From Sambucus nigra (taxonomy: Eukaryota; Streptophyta; Magnoliopsida; Dipsacales; Adoxaceae): 64,000 nt of DNA. Each line of letters starts with the position of its first letter. The stretch's first letter is position 1. Below, one piece after another: positions 20,982-33,466 of this stretch. The stretch is from assembly GCA_949130495.1 (NCBI GenBank), contig OX422213.1, positions 540,501,467 to 540,565,466 of the forward strand, in the 5' to 3' direction. A program made the position numbers and the translations under genes. The notes beneath the pieces are model-generated. The model had not been told where the DNA came from. It worked only from the letters and a program-made list of their open reading frames with translations, and ran no database searches.

Positions 20982-22390
20982 TGCCCTAAATGATATGAAT
21001 GACTCTGAAGGAAGCACAGATAGATGTGGAGGCGTCCAATACCGAGATGCTGTAACTTCCATAGCAGCTACATCATGTCAACAAAATGGAAATACTATGC
21101 TTGTCGTCCCTGTGGCTGGGCAAGTTAAAGTTTTTACAAAAACAAAATAGATTTGGAAGAAAAAGGGTCAGAGCCCGAGGTGAAAATATTTTAAAAATAG
21201 CAAGTGTTTAATTGCATTAAACAATAAATATTATATATATGTTAGTCATGTGCTCTCACTTGAGATTCTCATCCCTCAATTATTGTGCACCCCTAACGCA
21301 TATTTACTACCCATGATAGCTATGCTACCCATCTATCTTATCGGTACCAAATATTTGTCTATAGGAATTACTATATTGAGCCACCCATATTTAACAAATA
21401 CCATTAAAGTCTATTACCATTTTTATTTATCAATTTCCACTAACTTAATACTCACTTTGAATTACCACAAGTTTACATTATTCTATAGGTCTCATCCTAA
21501 CTCGTCTACCAAGCAATAGAGTAGAACAATATCAAGTATATATTTATATCACTCTTAGTACATATATACACATATGGCACCCCCTAGGCTGAGCGGTGCA
21601 TGCATACTCTGCTATCGAATCTCGGTACATCACGTACATAAGGATCACGAGTTCTGAATCACTGAGGAACCGTATCAATACAAATCACACATACTGGAGG
21701 CGAACATAGTTCACATACCTATGGGTAATGCACATACCTACGCTTCCATAGTCAGCTGACTTATCAACTCACAATTAAGTCTTCACAGTCCTATGTTCTT
21801 GAGGTACCAAATCTAAATCCCCCCGAAGGCACGTAAGACAAGATCGTCCTCTTCCTACAACGTCCGGTGATAGGAAGTATGGCAGGTATGTCATACTCAT
21901 AATAATCCATATACTAGGTAATCAGACAACCAAAGAAATCATCATTTCAATATAGGTGTACTCTTGTCCTATATTACAAGTCTCATACTAGTATAGTTTC
22001 ATCCCGATTATTCTACGTAATATGTTTAGCGCGACAACTCTCGTCGTATAAATCCGAGTACTTAAACCTATCCCAAAAGGTAACTAAGTCTCCCACTTGT
22101 CTCTAAGGTTATTTCAGTAATTTAAAGTCCCCATACTATTGTCTCTAACCTTAAGTTATTGTTTATCCGAATTAAATTCAAGTTCCCATAATTTCCAACC
22201 GTAACTCACTCGTCAGACACTCGTAAGTTTATCATTTAATTTCGAACCAAACTAATATTTTTCGGGCCTCAAATACACCCCCACTGACCTTCTCTAAGTC
22301 CCAACATGTTCAAATAGTCCACACCAATAATTCTTAAAATCCAGGATTGGTTAAACCTCAAAAGGAAATTTATCACAAATACAGGGGAAG

Positions 22391-22426
22391 TTGATCGATC
22401 GAAGGAAAGGGTCGATTGATCGATCC
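22391..22426. promoter_or_regulatory. TCGATCGA palindrome cluster in gypsy LTR
   Basis: GATCGATCGA near 22393-22402 and TCGATTGATCGAT near 22412-22424, a decayed version of the four-palindrome array at 57675-57750 in the related LTR. Confidence 0.6.
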
Positions 22427-23439
22427 ATCAGATATTGGCCTACAATTTCTGCATATTTTTGCGTACGGGTTTCATAAATTTCATGGGTTCTATTTTTCCA
22501 GAAGTTAATCTACATGCAAAACCTACCAAGATTAAGATTTAAATCTCCAAATCCATTAATTCATCATTTTCAAGGTATTTCTCCAATTCTAAACTATCAT
22601 GGATAATATATACACTAAATTATTGCAAGTTTAATCACTTGCCCGGAAATGGAAGTTCTGATCCTTTAGAGAAGATGATATAGGAGCTATCATCTCTTCT
22701 CGATCTATCCGATGGTGGTGACGGTGGTGCAAAAAGCCTAAGAATGGTGGTTCTCCTTTGGGAACTTCCTCCACTTCTTCTCTAATGGTCGTCTGTGAGT
22801 TTGGGTAGTGAAAACCCTAAGGGATATAACCTAGCAGCTGATAAAGATTTCTAATTTTCGTGGGTCTTAATACTCTAAAATTTAAAATGCCCAAAATACC
22901 CTCTCGAGTTACTGATTTGACCTAAAACTGTCCCGGGTCCCAAACTAAACCCCCAGGTAGACTTTTCTGACTATCTCAATACTTCTAAACATGCTTGCTC
23001 CCTCAAAATAACCATAAGGATGACATAAAAATAAACTACTTTATAATCCATTAAATTGGTCCCTACGCGGCTGACACGCGCGTCCCAACTTAATTTCTAA
23101 AACTGTCATGTTTTCCACACGTAACAATTTTTAATAAGTTCATAATCATATGTTACTATACTCGCTCAGTAATATTCAACATAATTATAATAATCAAATA
23201 CTAACTCTCGTCTCGCTAGTATTTAAATCCAGATTAATTACCAATTAATTTCTCATCTTTAATTCAATTAATCCTATAATAAAAATCAGTTAAAATACTG
23301 GGTATTACATATTTCTCCCCTAATAATGAAATTTCATCTCGAAATTTGGAAATAAAGGTATACCTGGTAAAAATAACTCTGGATATTTATTGCACATCTC
23401 ATCCTCGCATTCCCAGGTAGATTCCTCGGCCTTATGATG

Positions 23440-24033
23440 CTACGACTGAACATGTACTAGCGGTATTACCTTCGATCTAAATTTCCTCTCGCTACGATCT
23501 AGGATAGAAATTGACCCCTTCTCGTAGGAACTATAGGGCTGTAGATCAATATCCTCCAAAGCAATGTGAGAATGGGCCAACTCATCCCGAAGATATCTCC
23601 TCAGTGAAGAAATATGGAACACTTCATGAATCTTATGCAAGTGCTTCGGTAAACCAAGTCTATAAGAAACTAATCCAATCCGCTCGATAATAGGAAATGA
23701 CCCCACATATCTCGGCGCCAAGTTCCCTTTATTACCAAAACTCATTATCCCCTTCATAGGAGATACTCTCAGTAACACCTGGTCTCTAACATTGAATTCT
23801 CTAAAGAACCTCTTGGCATCGACATAGCTCTTTTGTCGATCCTGAGCAATTTGAATATGGATCCGAATCATCTTTATCCTGGCTGAAGTATCCTGGATCA
23901 CCTCCGGCCCAAGTAGATTTTTGTCCCCCACCTCTAACCAACACTTTGGAGAATGACAAGGTCTACCGTATAACGCCTCAAATGGAGCCATGCCAATCGT
24001 AAACTGGTAGGAGTTATTATAGGCAAACTCCAC
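23440..24033 (-). pseudogene. Ty3/gypsy integrase C-terminal part
   Basis: An open frame of 198 codons, entered mid-protein (its first codon is GTG inside LVEFAYNN). It shows the FAYNNSYQ and GMAPFEALYGR end of the integrase core, then RQKSYVDAKR, DQVLLRVSPMKG, a GPY/F-type module (APRYVGSFPI, with Ser for the usual Pro) and the VFHISSLRRYL motif of plant gypsy integrases. After the stop, another frame continues with HHKAEESTWECEDEM and KYPELF, a chromodomain-like tail typical of Tekay/Del-type chromoviruses, so a single indel separates them. The catalytic DDE residues are upstream of the junction and absent. The original enzyme inserted cDNA into chromatin. Confidence 0.88.
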
Positions 24034-24035
24034 TA

Positions 24036-26977
24036 GTAACCGTTCAATCGATACTTTTTGTACTCTTGTGCCATGAACAAAGGTCTATTGGCTAGATGGG
24101 CAAACCTCGATGTCGCATCATCCGTCTTTAAGAGTTAAGAATATAGGTAAATTAATTAGGTTAGTTGTAAAGCTTTCTTGTAATGTGACATTTAATAACA
24201 ACTATTTTTATTATAATTACCTTGTGTGACAACCACAACATAAATTCACTGTTTGATTTTTCCATTATTTTTCATCTTTTATTGCTCTCACAGGCTTCAT
24301 ATTTTCTGCATAGATAATGACGAATGTAGTACAAAATTAATCATGTAAAAATTAAAATAACGTAAAAGTTAAAAAATTTAAACTTACTTTTTCCATTCTT
24401 CGACATATTCATGTGTGTCAAATAGATAACGAGCTACTTGTTCATGTTGCAAACTCGTTAATTTCACTCGTTTTCTTATCACATGACCACCCTCATCGAT
24501 GAACTCATCATTGTCATCCACGATGGCAAGTCATGCATATATTCCCGAGCGTATAATGATGACTCCACGGTGATGTATTTCTCTACAATTGATCCTTCAA
24601 TGTATCATGTATTCTTGAAGTAATCTTTGAAAAATTCCATCAATATTTCAAATTGATACATCCACCAATATCTAACTGGGCCGCAAAGAAGTGCCTCGTC
24701 GCATAAGTGTACCAACAAGTGAACACTTATGTCAAAGAAAGATGGGGTAAAGTACTTCTTCAAGACACAAATCGCTTCATTCACAGCCAATTTTGCGGCC
24801 ACTATGTGATCTCGATTGACTACCTTCGCACATAAAAGTGAGAAGCAGATACTAATTTGCATAATAGCCCTTCGCAAATCCTTGTGCTTAGAGAAACAAT
24901 GCTTAAACAATAGGGGAACCAATTGCATGATTACATGCTAATCGTGGGACTTACACTTATGTAAATCATGGGTAATATAATTCACAATCCTTTGTAAGTT
25001 GGATGAAAAATCAGATGGAACCTTCAAATCATATATTATTTCTAACAACACCTGCCTTTCCTCACTCGTCAAAGTAAATGCACCAGGGGGAATTATTATC
25101 CTTCCCAAACTATCTTCTTTTAACCATAGTTATGGCTTAAGTTTCAAAACTTTAAGGTCTTTTTGTGCATTTTCTCCATCCTTCGAATGACTCCCCCTAA
25201 GTCATGTGCCCATAATATGTTCAGTGATATTCTTCTATGCGTGTATCATATCTAGTATATGGTGCATTGGGTTATTCTTCCAATAAGACAATTCAAATAA
25301 AATTGACCTCCTAGACCATGCCTTTCTCGTCTCAGTTTCATTCCCAGTTGGGGTCTTCTTATACTTGACATTCTTAAATTTAGGATTCTTACCTGGCATA
25401 TTAGGGCCACAATCATAAGATTTCTTTGAATTTCTGAACCTGGAAATTTTCTCGGCCGTAGACTATGTTAAATCCCGCTCGGTAAAAAATTAGTTACTTT
25501 CTCAAATCTAAAACTATAAGTGGGGGGTAAAAACCTCATATGGCAATGATATACATTTTTTGAGCTAGCGGGGAGACGAAGAGATTCAGTCTCCTCTCCA
25601 CAAATAGGACACTCTAAATAACCAAGTACTACACAACCGAATAATGTCCCATAAGTTAGAAAATCATGAATTGCCCATATCATTATAGCTTTCAGCGTAA
25701 ACTCTTCTTTTCTAAAAGAGTCAAATGCTTGCACACCCTCTTCCCATAACTCATTTAATTCATCTACCAAAAGAGCCAGGTAGACATCAATGTTTTCACT
25801 TGGTGCCTTTGGCCTAGGTAGCAACAAAGACAACATAAAAAATTCAGGCCCTATACACTTTGAAAGACGGAGGTTGAGTGGGGATAGGATCACTGGCCAC
25901 ACATTCTGATTAGCGCTTAGATTTCCAAATGGATTGAAACCATCTGTTGATATTTGCAAATGAATGTTACGTTATTCTCGAGCAAAATCGGGATACTCAA
26001 AACTCTTCCTCTTCCAAGATGTAGAATCAATAGGATGGCGCATGAGATTTTCTCTTGCTTCTGCCCCAGCATGCCAAGTCATTGCCTCCGCTATCCATGG
26101 TACTATAAAAAACCGCTATAATCTAGGCCCAACTAAAAAAATATTTTAACACTTTTTGAGGCACTTTTGAGCTTGTGACTTTCTTGCCAGTAGATTGGAC
26201 ATATCTACGTTCATCGCATACCGGACATGGATCGAGATTTTCATACTCCTTTCGATATAGTTTGCAGTCATACACACAAGCATGAATTGATTTATACTTC
26301 ATTCCTAAGCCTTTCAAACTATTTTTCATAGTAGGATAGCTGTTTGGAAATGTATTTTTCTTAGGTAGCATTTCCTTCACCCAATTCAAACTTCCAATAA
26401 TGTTATTACCAAACAAACCATATTGGGTATTCAAACTATTCAAACCAACCATGGCATGCAAATTTGTTTGATCTTTCTCACAGTTAGAGTATAACGGCTG
26501 GCTCGCTCTAAATTTTAAACTTTGGTAGTCATCGCCAAGGTCTATCCCGATATCTTCATGAGAACCTAAACCTTGCACATCGTCAGTGACCTCATTCTCT
26601 TCCACTTCATGTACTCCATATGTGTAATCAACTAAATCCTCTAGCATATTATGATCTACATTGTCATCTTCCCCTTGTACATCTATCCTACTTATTGAAG
26701 GTTGTTGTGAAGGTTTCTCGGGGACAAAAGAAACTTTTGGTTCCCTGTGAAAAACCCAAATTCGATAACTATTTTGCATACCCCATCTTAACAAATGTAG
26801 TTAAATTGTTTTCCACTCAAACACCTTACCATTCTTACACCTAGCACATGGACATGAAAACTCTTCATCATTATGACATCTCGTTGCGTATTTCATAAAT
26901 TCATTAGCACCTCTGTGAAATACATTCCCTAATCTATTTGTCTCACCCATCCACTATTTGTATTTAGGATATCCCAT
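24036..26977 (-). pseudogene. TNP2-like CACTA transposase, main part (copy 2)
   Basis: The ATG at 26977 opens MGYPKYK followed by a stop. Domains then follow on the minus strand: transposase-associated domain with CPCARC (about 26800-26960); acidic linker and YRKEYENLDPCPVC (26123-26794); tnp2 core with STDGFNPFGNLSANQNVWPV, PKAPSENIDVYL, TYGTLFGC and CPICGEETESLRL (25468-25959); DUF4218 with LCAKVVN, FFDISVHLLVHLCDE and GPVRYWWMY (24605-25190); and YKKYRLNGY just before the gypsy junction. The piece after that is at 19629-20068. Several frameshifts and stops (codon 8; stops in the N-terminal domain) inactivate it. It is better preserved than copy 1. Confidence 0.85.
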
Positions 26978-29009
26978 CACAGCTACTACAAACAATCACC
27001 TATTATGGGTAAAAAGCGTATATTCGTGGAGTAACATAAACAAAAGTGTGAATATTTAGTTTCCATTAGTATAAACAATCACCTATTGAATGCATATGCA
27101 TAACAACTAGAAGGCTAGTTTTTATGTGTAAATTTATTCATGCATTCAAATTCAAATTCAATTTTAATTGAAATTGAAATTAAAATTCAATTTATAATAT
27201 TAATTACTCTTTCCTCCATCTACTTTAAAGGGCGAGTGGTCCTATCCCATTCAAGACCGCATATTTTTGTAATATACTTAACAGCTCATGCACATTGCTC
27301 CAATTTGAGAAAAATTCGGCAGCATATCCCCATAGTTCTCCAAGTACACGACATAGATTCGCAAGTGTGAGTGTTATTTCAATTTATCAATTGAAATAAC
27401 ACTTAACATCGCATCATTTAGTATGTACCCAGAGAACATTAAGATACGATTGCGTAACTTCCCCCCAAAGTAACAAGTTTAAGCCACTAAGAATTTGAAT
27501 GTAGTCCCAAACTGTCCAAACGGAACAATTCGAGAGATCTCATTATAGGGGTAATGACTCTCGAACGGGTCTAAGGGCTATTGAATGCGTATGCATGAAA
27601 ACTAGAAGGCTAGCATTTATGCGCACTATAAATAATTTAAAGTATGTTTCGTTTAATTATGTCTTATCAAAATTCGAGAGTTTTCATTTAATTATATAAT
27701 TTAAAGTATGTTTCGTTTAATTTAAAGTACGCATAATAACTATAGAATGTTTTAGTCCATTTCATAAGGAGCTAAGGGGATGGTAACACTATGTGACTTC
27801 TCGTGAAATATGATACTACATTAAAATCATGTTAATTATATTAAAGGTTTGAGTTGTTACTCCTGCCCATCACTAAACTTCGTGCGTGGAATGTCTAACC
27901 GAAGTGAAATCCAAACAATCCAAACAATGTCTAACCGAATTAAATTTTCTTAACAATTGCCTTATCTAAATGAAAGGGTACCGCGCGCACGCGCGGTACC
28001 CTTTCATTTAGATAAGGCAGTTGTTATGAAAATTTAATTTAAATATCAACGTGTGCAATTAATCCAACTTGTCTAACTCAACTCAATTCAACTCAACATA
28101 AAAATATCAATACCAATGCAATTAAATTCAATTCAATCTCAATTTCAATACCATTAATGTAATTCAATATCAAGAAACAATTGTGATTTATATAATTGAA
28201 AAACATATGCACACACACACGGACTTTACTCTCACAAAACACACACACAACACCACCACTGCCTCCCCCACCCCCACACACCTATACATACACCCCCTTA
28301 CCCTCACTTCACCCCCTCCCCCCCCCCCCCAAAAAAAAATAAATAAATATTGTTTAGACACTAAAGTCCCTCGTGATATATATACAAACCTAATTAGCTT
28401 CAAGCCTTAAATAATAACACCCAACAATCAACATTAACAATTTCTAACCAATTTCAAACCTCAATAACAATACACAAACAATCTTTATAATGTCAAACTA
28501 ATTTCATTCTCTAAACAATAAGATTCACGAAATATTAACAATACTTATTAATTTCAATCCCAACTAACACCACCCAATCAACATTAACAAATAACAATAC
28601 CAATCAATTGCAAGCCCTGAACTAAAAATACCCAATCAATATTTACAATCTTCAATTAATTTAAGTCCTAAAATACCAAACTAACACCACCGCCACACAC
28701 CCTATCCCCTGCCCCCACCCCCGTACACCTATACACCCCCCCCCCCCCGCCCAACCGCTACACACACACACACACAAATGCAAATATACACAAACACACA
28801 CACACACACACCCCTTCACCCCCACCCGCCCCTGCCCCACCACTACACACACATTTGCATATATACACATACACACATACACAAAAGAAAGAGAGGGAAA
28901 GAGAAAAAAATGACCTGAAAGTATAGAGAGAGAAAGAGAGAGAACCGTCGCTAGAGAGAGAAAATGGAGGGAAACGAAACAGTAGGAAAAAAAGAAGCGT
29001 CTGGGGTTT
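26978..29009. other. CACTA copy 2 non-coding region between TNP2 and right end
   Basis: Contains AT-rich AATTGAAATT-type sequence near 27130-27190, two copies of a 25-bp direct repeat with AAAGTATGTTTCG (near 27632 and 27692), a strong hairpin (27940-28037), a CA- and C-rich low-complexity stretch (28200-28870) with C runs at 28317-28330 and 28736-28748, and an AGAGAG tract (28885-28965). No protein is supported. Confidence 0.7.
27940..28037. repeat. 98-bp near-perfect hairpin with GC-rich tip
   Basis: Two arms of about 48 bp are reverse complements with only a few mismatches. The apex is CCGCGCG-CA-CGCGCGG (27981-27996), so there is almost no loop. It lies inside CACTA copy 2 between TNP2 and the right end. 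Confidence 0.85.
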
Positions 29010-29179
29010 TAATTATAAGACTTGTCACGTACTCGTTAAGGTTTTTAACCATGACAACTTTCTGAAGTTGTCACGGTCGTTGACCGAGACAAGTTCGTGG
29101 TAACTCTACTTGTCACGGTCATTGACCGTGACAAGGCTGGACGGCTCAAAGGTGACGATTTATCCTTTTTGGTGTAGTG
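29010..29179. repeat. Right TIR and subterminal repeats of CACTA copy 2
   Basis: Copies of TTGTCACGGTCATTGACCGTGACAA-type sequence (for example around 29068-29092 and 29108-29134) precede the TIR ...TTTTTGGTGTAGTG ending at 29179, the mirror of 17197. Confidence 0.85.
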
Positions 29180-30439
29180 AAAATCTGTAACTTAAGAGGC
29201 TTATACATATCGAGTGTATGTTTTTTGTTGTTGCTATGTATAATTTTACCCTACTTTTAATGGATGTTTTAAAATTTATATTGCCCACCACATTTTATTT
29301 ATATTTCCATGGTAAGTATGTTTTATTTTCATTTAGTAGTGTCACAAACCTAAATGTTAGAAATGCCTAGGGTGAACCAACTCAATGGCCATCTAAATGT
29401 TCAAATTCACCAGTCAATAACAATTCAAGAATCCCAAATAACAATTCAAATAATAATGCAAAATATTCAATAGAGTTTCAGCATTTAAGTAATTTAAGAT
29501 CCAAGCTCAGAATAGAAATAATTAACTTAACAATGAGGGAGAAACAATTAAAGAGAACAACCTAATGGACCACCTCAAAATGACGTAGTTTTGGCGTGAC
29601 AATGAGAGCAAAATTTAAAGAAAACCCCTCGCTTTGCCTCAAAACACCCAAAATTACGTCGTTTTGAGGTGTCCGATAATAAACCCATTATTTTGGTTCT
29701 ATATATACATGAGTTATTAAAATAAAATAAGCAAGGAATTCAGTGATGTTCACAACAAAATTCAAGTACCACATCACATGTAAGTCACACATTTGAATGG
29801 ACAATTTTTGTACCACATCAACAAAATTCATTCAATTATTGTAAATATAAATTGACAATTCAATTGTTGATAATCATAAATTTTTGATACCAAATGCCAC
29901 AGAAATTAAACCCAATAAATCAAAAATAACATACACACAATAAATAGGAAAAGCACAACACGCACATAAAAAATAAGACACACATAATAACACACAAAAA
30001 TTACATGTGATTTTTATAATTTAAAGGGTTTGTGTGTGTGTGTTTATGTGTGGTGTGTGTGCGCTTTTTTGTGTGGAGTGTGTGTGTTTCTATGTGTGGT
30101 GCATGTGGTTGAAATCGGAGAGAAAGAAAGAGAGTTTTTGTGAGAAGGGGATAAGAGTTTGCCGCGCTGCCCTGATATTTCATTAACAATATTGTCATGG
30201 TCCTGTCAAGGCTTTTGACCGTGACAACATTTAGATGTTGTCACTATCAAAAGCCTTGACAGGTTCGTGACAATATTTTTGTCGTGGTCATTGACCGTGA
30301 TACGATCGTGATAAGGCATTGTCACAGTTGTATCACCGTCAATAACCGTGACAACAAACGCGTGCTTTTTTATTACGGTATTTTACCGGGGTAAAGCTAG
30401 CCGAGTAAAGGTTGACATTTTATGTATTTTGGTTTAGTG
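29180..30439. mobile_element. Third CACTA end (orphan)
   Basis: The sequence ends in TATTTTGGTTTAGTG at 30439, a CACTAAACC-type TIR, preceded at 30190-30365 by subterminal repeats such as TTGACCGTGACAACA and GTTGTCACTATCAAAAG. Purine-rich and GT-rich low-complexity sequence lies further in (30020-30140), paralleling the right end of copy 2. An inverted pair of TCAAAATGACGTAGTTTTGG-like segments lies near 29573 and 29650. It may be the right end of CACTA copy 1, with copy 2 inserted between; that pairing is inference. Confidence 0.6.
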
Positions 30440-30851
30440 AAAGTTGATGACTTTTTTTTATCATCTTTTATGTGAAAAAATGTTAAATTGCACAATTGAC
30501 AATTGTTAATGAACTGAGAGGAAAAAATATTGCAAGTTGCATAAAACCTAGCCTCATTCAACTAATGTATGTTTTGTTTTTCGGGACGGGATTCAAGATC
30601 TAATCAGGATAGGAAATAATAAATTTTCAAGGAAATAAGGCAAGACTATGGAGATTGATGAAAACCCATTTCTTAAAATCCATTAAGTTGGAACTAACTT
30701 GTAGTCAATACAACTATAGAGAAATGGTGGGCCTGTTGAGTACAAGGTAAAAACTAAGGCTAACGTAATGGTTTTGAAGTCTGAAAGCTCTTTCGTTGAC
30801 CCTGATCCCAGGTAATTAAGAACATTTGCATAAGATGTTATAGTGCCCCAC
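30440..30851. other. Unassigned intergenic stretch
   Basis: About 410 bp between the CACTA end and the gypsy array. I see no coding frame, repeat structure or RNA gene in it. Confidence 0.5.
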
Positions 30852-31982
30852 TGTAATACCCCGTAGTTTTTTTATATATAAAAATTATACGGGTTACACA
30901 TAAATTAATTAAATCGATAAATAATGAAAAATAAATAAATATTAATTTAAATTTAAATTGAAATGAATTAATATTTATGTGATAATATATTTACTTGTGT
31001 GATACAGTATATAAAATTTGATGCTAGATAATATTATATCGTGAGTAAACGCGACAGGATTTACTAATATCTTAACTAGGACACATTATATGAGGCGGAG
31101 ATGGAAAATATTGATAAGTGACTCAAATGACAATTTTGAGTGCACGGTTGATCCGGAATGGGTCAAAATTAATTACTCGAGGGTTGTGTTTGGGTTTCAG
31201 GATCTTTTTAGACTGGTTGAGATTAATTAAAAGTTATTTTGGTCATTTTATTTGTATGTGAAAAATCAATTTCGAGATTCTTACTTATATATTGTAAGGA
31301 TGAGTAAAAAGCAAAGGTCATTCTAATACTCTAAAGGTTTAGTTGAGAGATACCAAGAGTTAGAGAGAAAGTGGAGAGAATTAGAGAGGAAACTCAAAGG
31401 TTCAAGTGAGAAAGTGTAGAATAACTCAAGAACACTAAGGGATTGAAGATTAGGGAAGGGATTCAAGGAGATTCATCATCATCCTCATCAAATTCAGCCA
31501 CTACAAACTATTTAGGGAAGAGATTATCTTGCAAAATATTATGCTTTCAATTTCTGTTATATTGAAGTTGAAAAAAATATTTTTGGTAGAATTCACATAT
31601 CAAACTTTGGGATTTTGGTAAACGATTATGCAAATGGATTTTGACATATGATGATGGAAATTTATGGACGAATTTTAAACATGAAACTTTGGGATTATGA
31701 GTTCATATGTAGTGGAATTAATATAGAGAAAACTTTTAATTGGATTTGTGATATATAGCACATGGAAATTAAATTAATCCCTATGAAAGTTACATATCTA
31801 GATGATGATTATAGGTAATGATGAGTACCATTGATATAAAATCTATCAAGCATAATAGAGATTGAAATAAATTATTTGATGATCATTTTTTAGGTTGAAA
31901 TTGCTAAAATTCAGATTGAGAAAATTGGGACAGATCTTCAGGGGTGAATCGGGTCGCCGCACAACCGAACCAGTTCGAACCC

Positions 31983-33466
31983 TGATATGTCACAAGTATT
32001 GCGCATTTGTTCCTTTTATCTCTATGAATTCTAACACTTTTGTGTTCCTTATGCCTATATTTTTTCTTGTTAACCAGACAACCTCTATTTTGTATATTTA
32101 TTTACTTTGAAAGGTATAATTGAGCTTTTATAGGTACTGGAATGCTTAGCGTGTGAATTGGTTGTGTTTTGAGGAATTTTCTTCTTCTGAAATGAAAGCG
32201 TACTTCATCTCCAACTCATTGGAATGCTTTAAGAGCAATTTATTCATTTCATACTTCATCTCCGACTCATTGGAATTCCATGAAAGCATAGTTCATTGAG
32301 TTAGCTTCGCGTGGCTACGAGACGTTGTTTCAAGACCGGACGGAGAAACTATAGCTGATTCCGTATGCAACATTTTCTCCCTTGTGATGGCCAAAGGCCC
32401 AAGAGTACCGGTCGACTGGTCTTAAGCCCCCGGTCGACTGACCAATCTAATATTTCCTATGAAACAAAGTAGGGGATCTAAAACCAAGACCCCGGTAAAC
32501 AGTACCCTTGGTCACGGTCGACCGGTCCCTAAAGTTTTTGGGCAGATTTCTCTTTTTATTTTCTTTTTCATTTATTTCTTTTTCCACTTAGTATATAAGT
32601 TGGCTTTTGTTTATTTTGTAAGATGTCTTTCATTTTTTTAGTTTTTAGGTTTTGCCGTTGGGAGACACCCTCTCCTTCACCTCTTAGGGTTAATACCCAA
32701 TTATGTAAGCAAATTTTACTATTCATTATCTTCTATACTTGTTTTATGCTTTATTTCCTTTATTTCATGCTTTGTACTTCATTACTTTCCTTGTATTTAG
32801 TTTGTGTTGGTTAATTAGTTAGTTGCTTTGGCTAATTAGGTTTATTTCTTGCTTTCATTTTATCTTGTAGCTAATTTAAGGGTCGGGGTCATATTTTCGC
32901 CATTAATGGGTCTTGAGCTTTAAAATCTAGGTTTTGGTTCAAAACGCATTTAATTGAAACCTCGTGTATTAAAGTTGGAATACTATGCGTTTAAGTCTCT
33001 TTATCACGCAATGTTAGTGTTTAAAGTGATATCCCGAATATTAATCCATGTGTGACCATTTTTTATTAATTGTTTAATCTCTCATTGTTGAATTAATTTT
33101 CTTTATGATTGATGTTTATAATTAATTGAATATGCTCAGTTAAATATTTTCGAACGGAGATCCTTTTTACGCATTGTTCAACCCATGATGGGGATGTTAC
33201 CCTATTCCCGTTTTATTGTTCGTGTCTAGTTTTAATTAATTTCCCCCCTTTTCCCTTTTAAACCTCCATCACCTTTTACACTTTTATTTCAGAAGTCATA
33301 AATCAATTAAAGTCTGTCAAACATTCCGTGTGGATTTTCGATACCTGGAATGGCCACTATACTCCATTTGTTGAGTGTAGTCATAGTTTAGGTTTTTTGT
33401 ATAGTGGTCAGAAGCTGATAACGACGATTAGCGTATCTATACGGACGCACGATTTTTGCCACATCA
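31983..33466 (+). mobile_element. Solo LTR related to the Tat-like family
   Basis: 1484 bp starting TGATATGTCACAAG and ending ACATCA, flanked by perfect AACCC repeats (31978-31982 and 33467-33471). LTR-2 of the array holds the uninterrupted site (GTTCGAACCCCCC near 44975). Layout and several blocks (start, GGTCGGGGT, AACCTCGTGTATTA, CATGTGTGACCATT) resemble 5495-7046. It is a solo LTR left by recombination between two LTRs of one element. Confidence 0.9.
32408..32526. promoter_or_regulatory. GTCGAC-centred palindrome array in the solo LTR
   Basis: Variants of the 14-bp palindrome ACCGGTCGACCGGT have centres at 32413.5, 32435.5, about 32497.5 (degenerate) and 32519.5, so spacings are 22, 62 and 22 bp. 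The spacer between the first two is C-rich. A TATATAAG box follows at 32592-32599. Confidence 0.7.

Larger units (their letters stand above)
20072..23309 (-). repeat. 3' LTR of the truncated gypsy element, with MITE inside
   Basis: In minus orientation it starts TGTAATACCCAG (at 23309) and runs to the truncated end near 20072. It is collinear with the LTR at 55888-58894 apart from the inserted MITE (20412-20981). It includes a TCGATCGA cluster at 22391-22426. Confidence 0.8.
20072..24035 (-). mobile_element. Truncated Ty3/gypsy element (integrase end plus 3' LTR)
   Basis: On the minus strand a piece of integrase (from 24033) is followed by a polypurine-like stretch and an LTR from 23309 down to about 20072. 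The LTR matches 55888-58894 but lacks its last 40-50 bp. The 5' LTR, gag, protease and reverse transcriptase are missing. It interrupts TNP2 of CACTA copy 2 between DUF4218 and DUF4216. No target duplication is visible, so deletion accompanied or followed insertion. Confidence 0.8.
17197..29179 (-). mobile_element. CACTA (En/Spm) transposon, copy 2, with both ends
   Basis: The left end CACTACACCAAAA (17197-17209) is mirrored by TTTTTGGTGTAGTG ending at 29179. Both ends are followed inward by subterminal copies of TTGTCACGGTCA/TGACCGTGACAA. On the minus strand the order is TNP2 (26977 to 24036 and 20068 to 19629), then a Transposase_24-like gene (19276 to 17816), as in Tam1/En-type elements. 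A gypsy fragment splits the region before DUF4216. The flanking trinucleotides (ACT on the left, AAA on the right) do not match, so the 3-bp target duplication is lost or the ends come from different elements. Confidence 0.82.

Noticed and set aside
28093..28882. Gly/Val/Cys-rich and Thr/Pro-rich frames
   Set aside because: Low-complexity CA- and C-rich DNA read on either strand.
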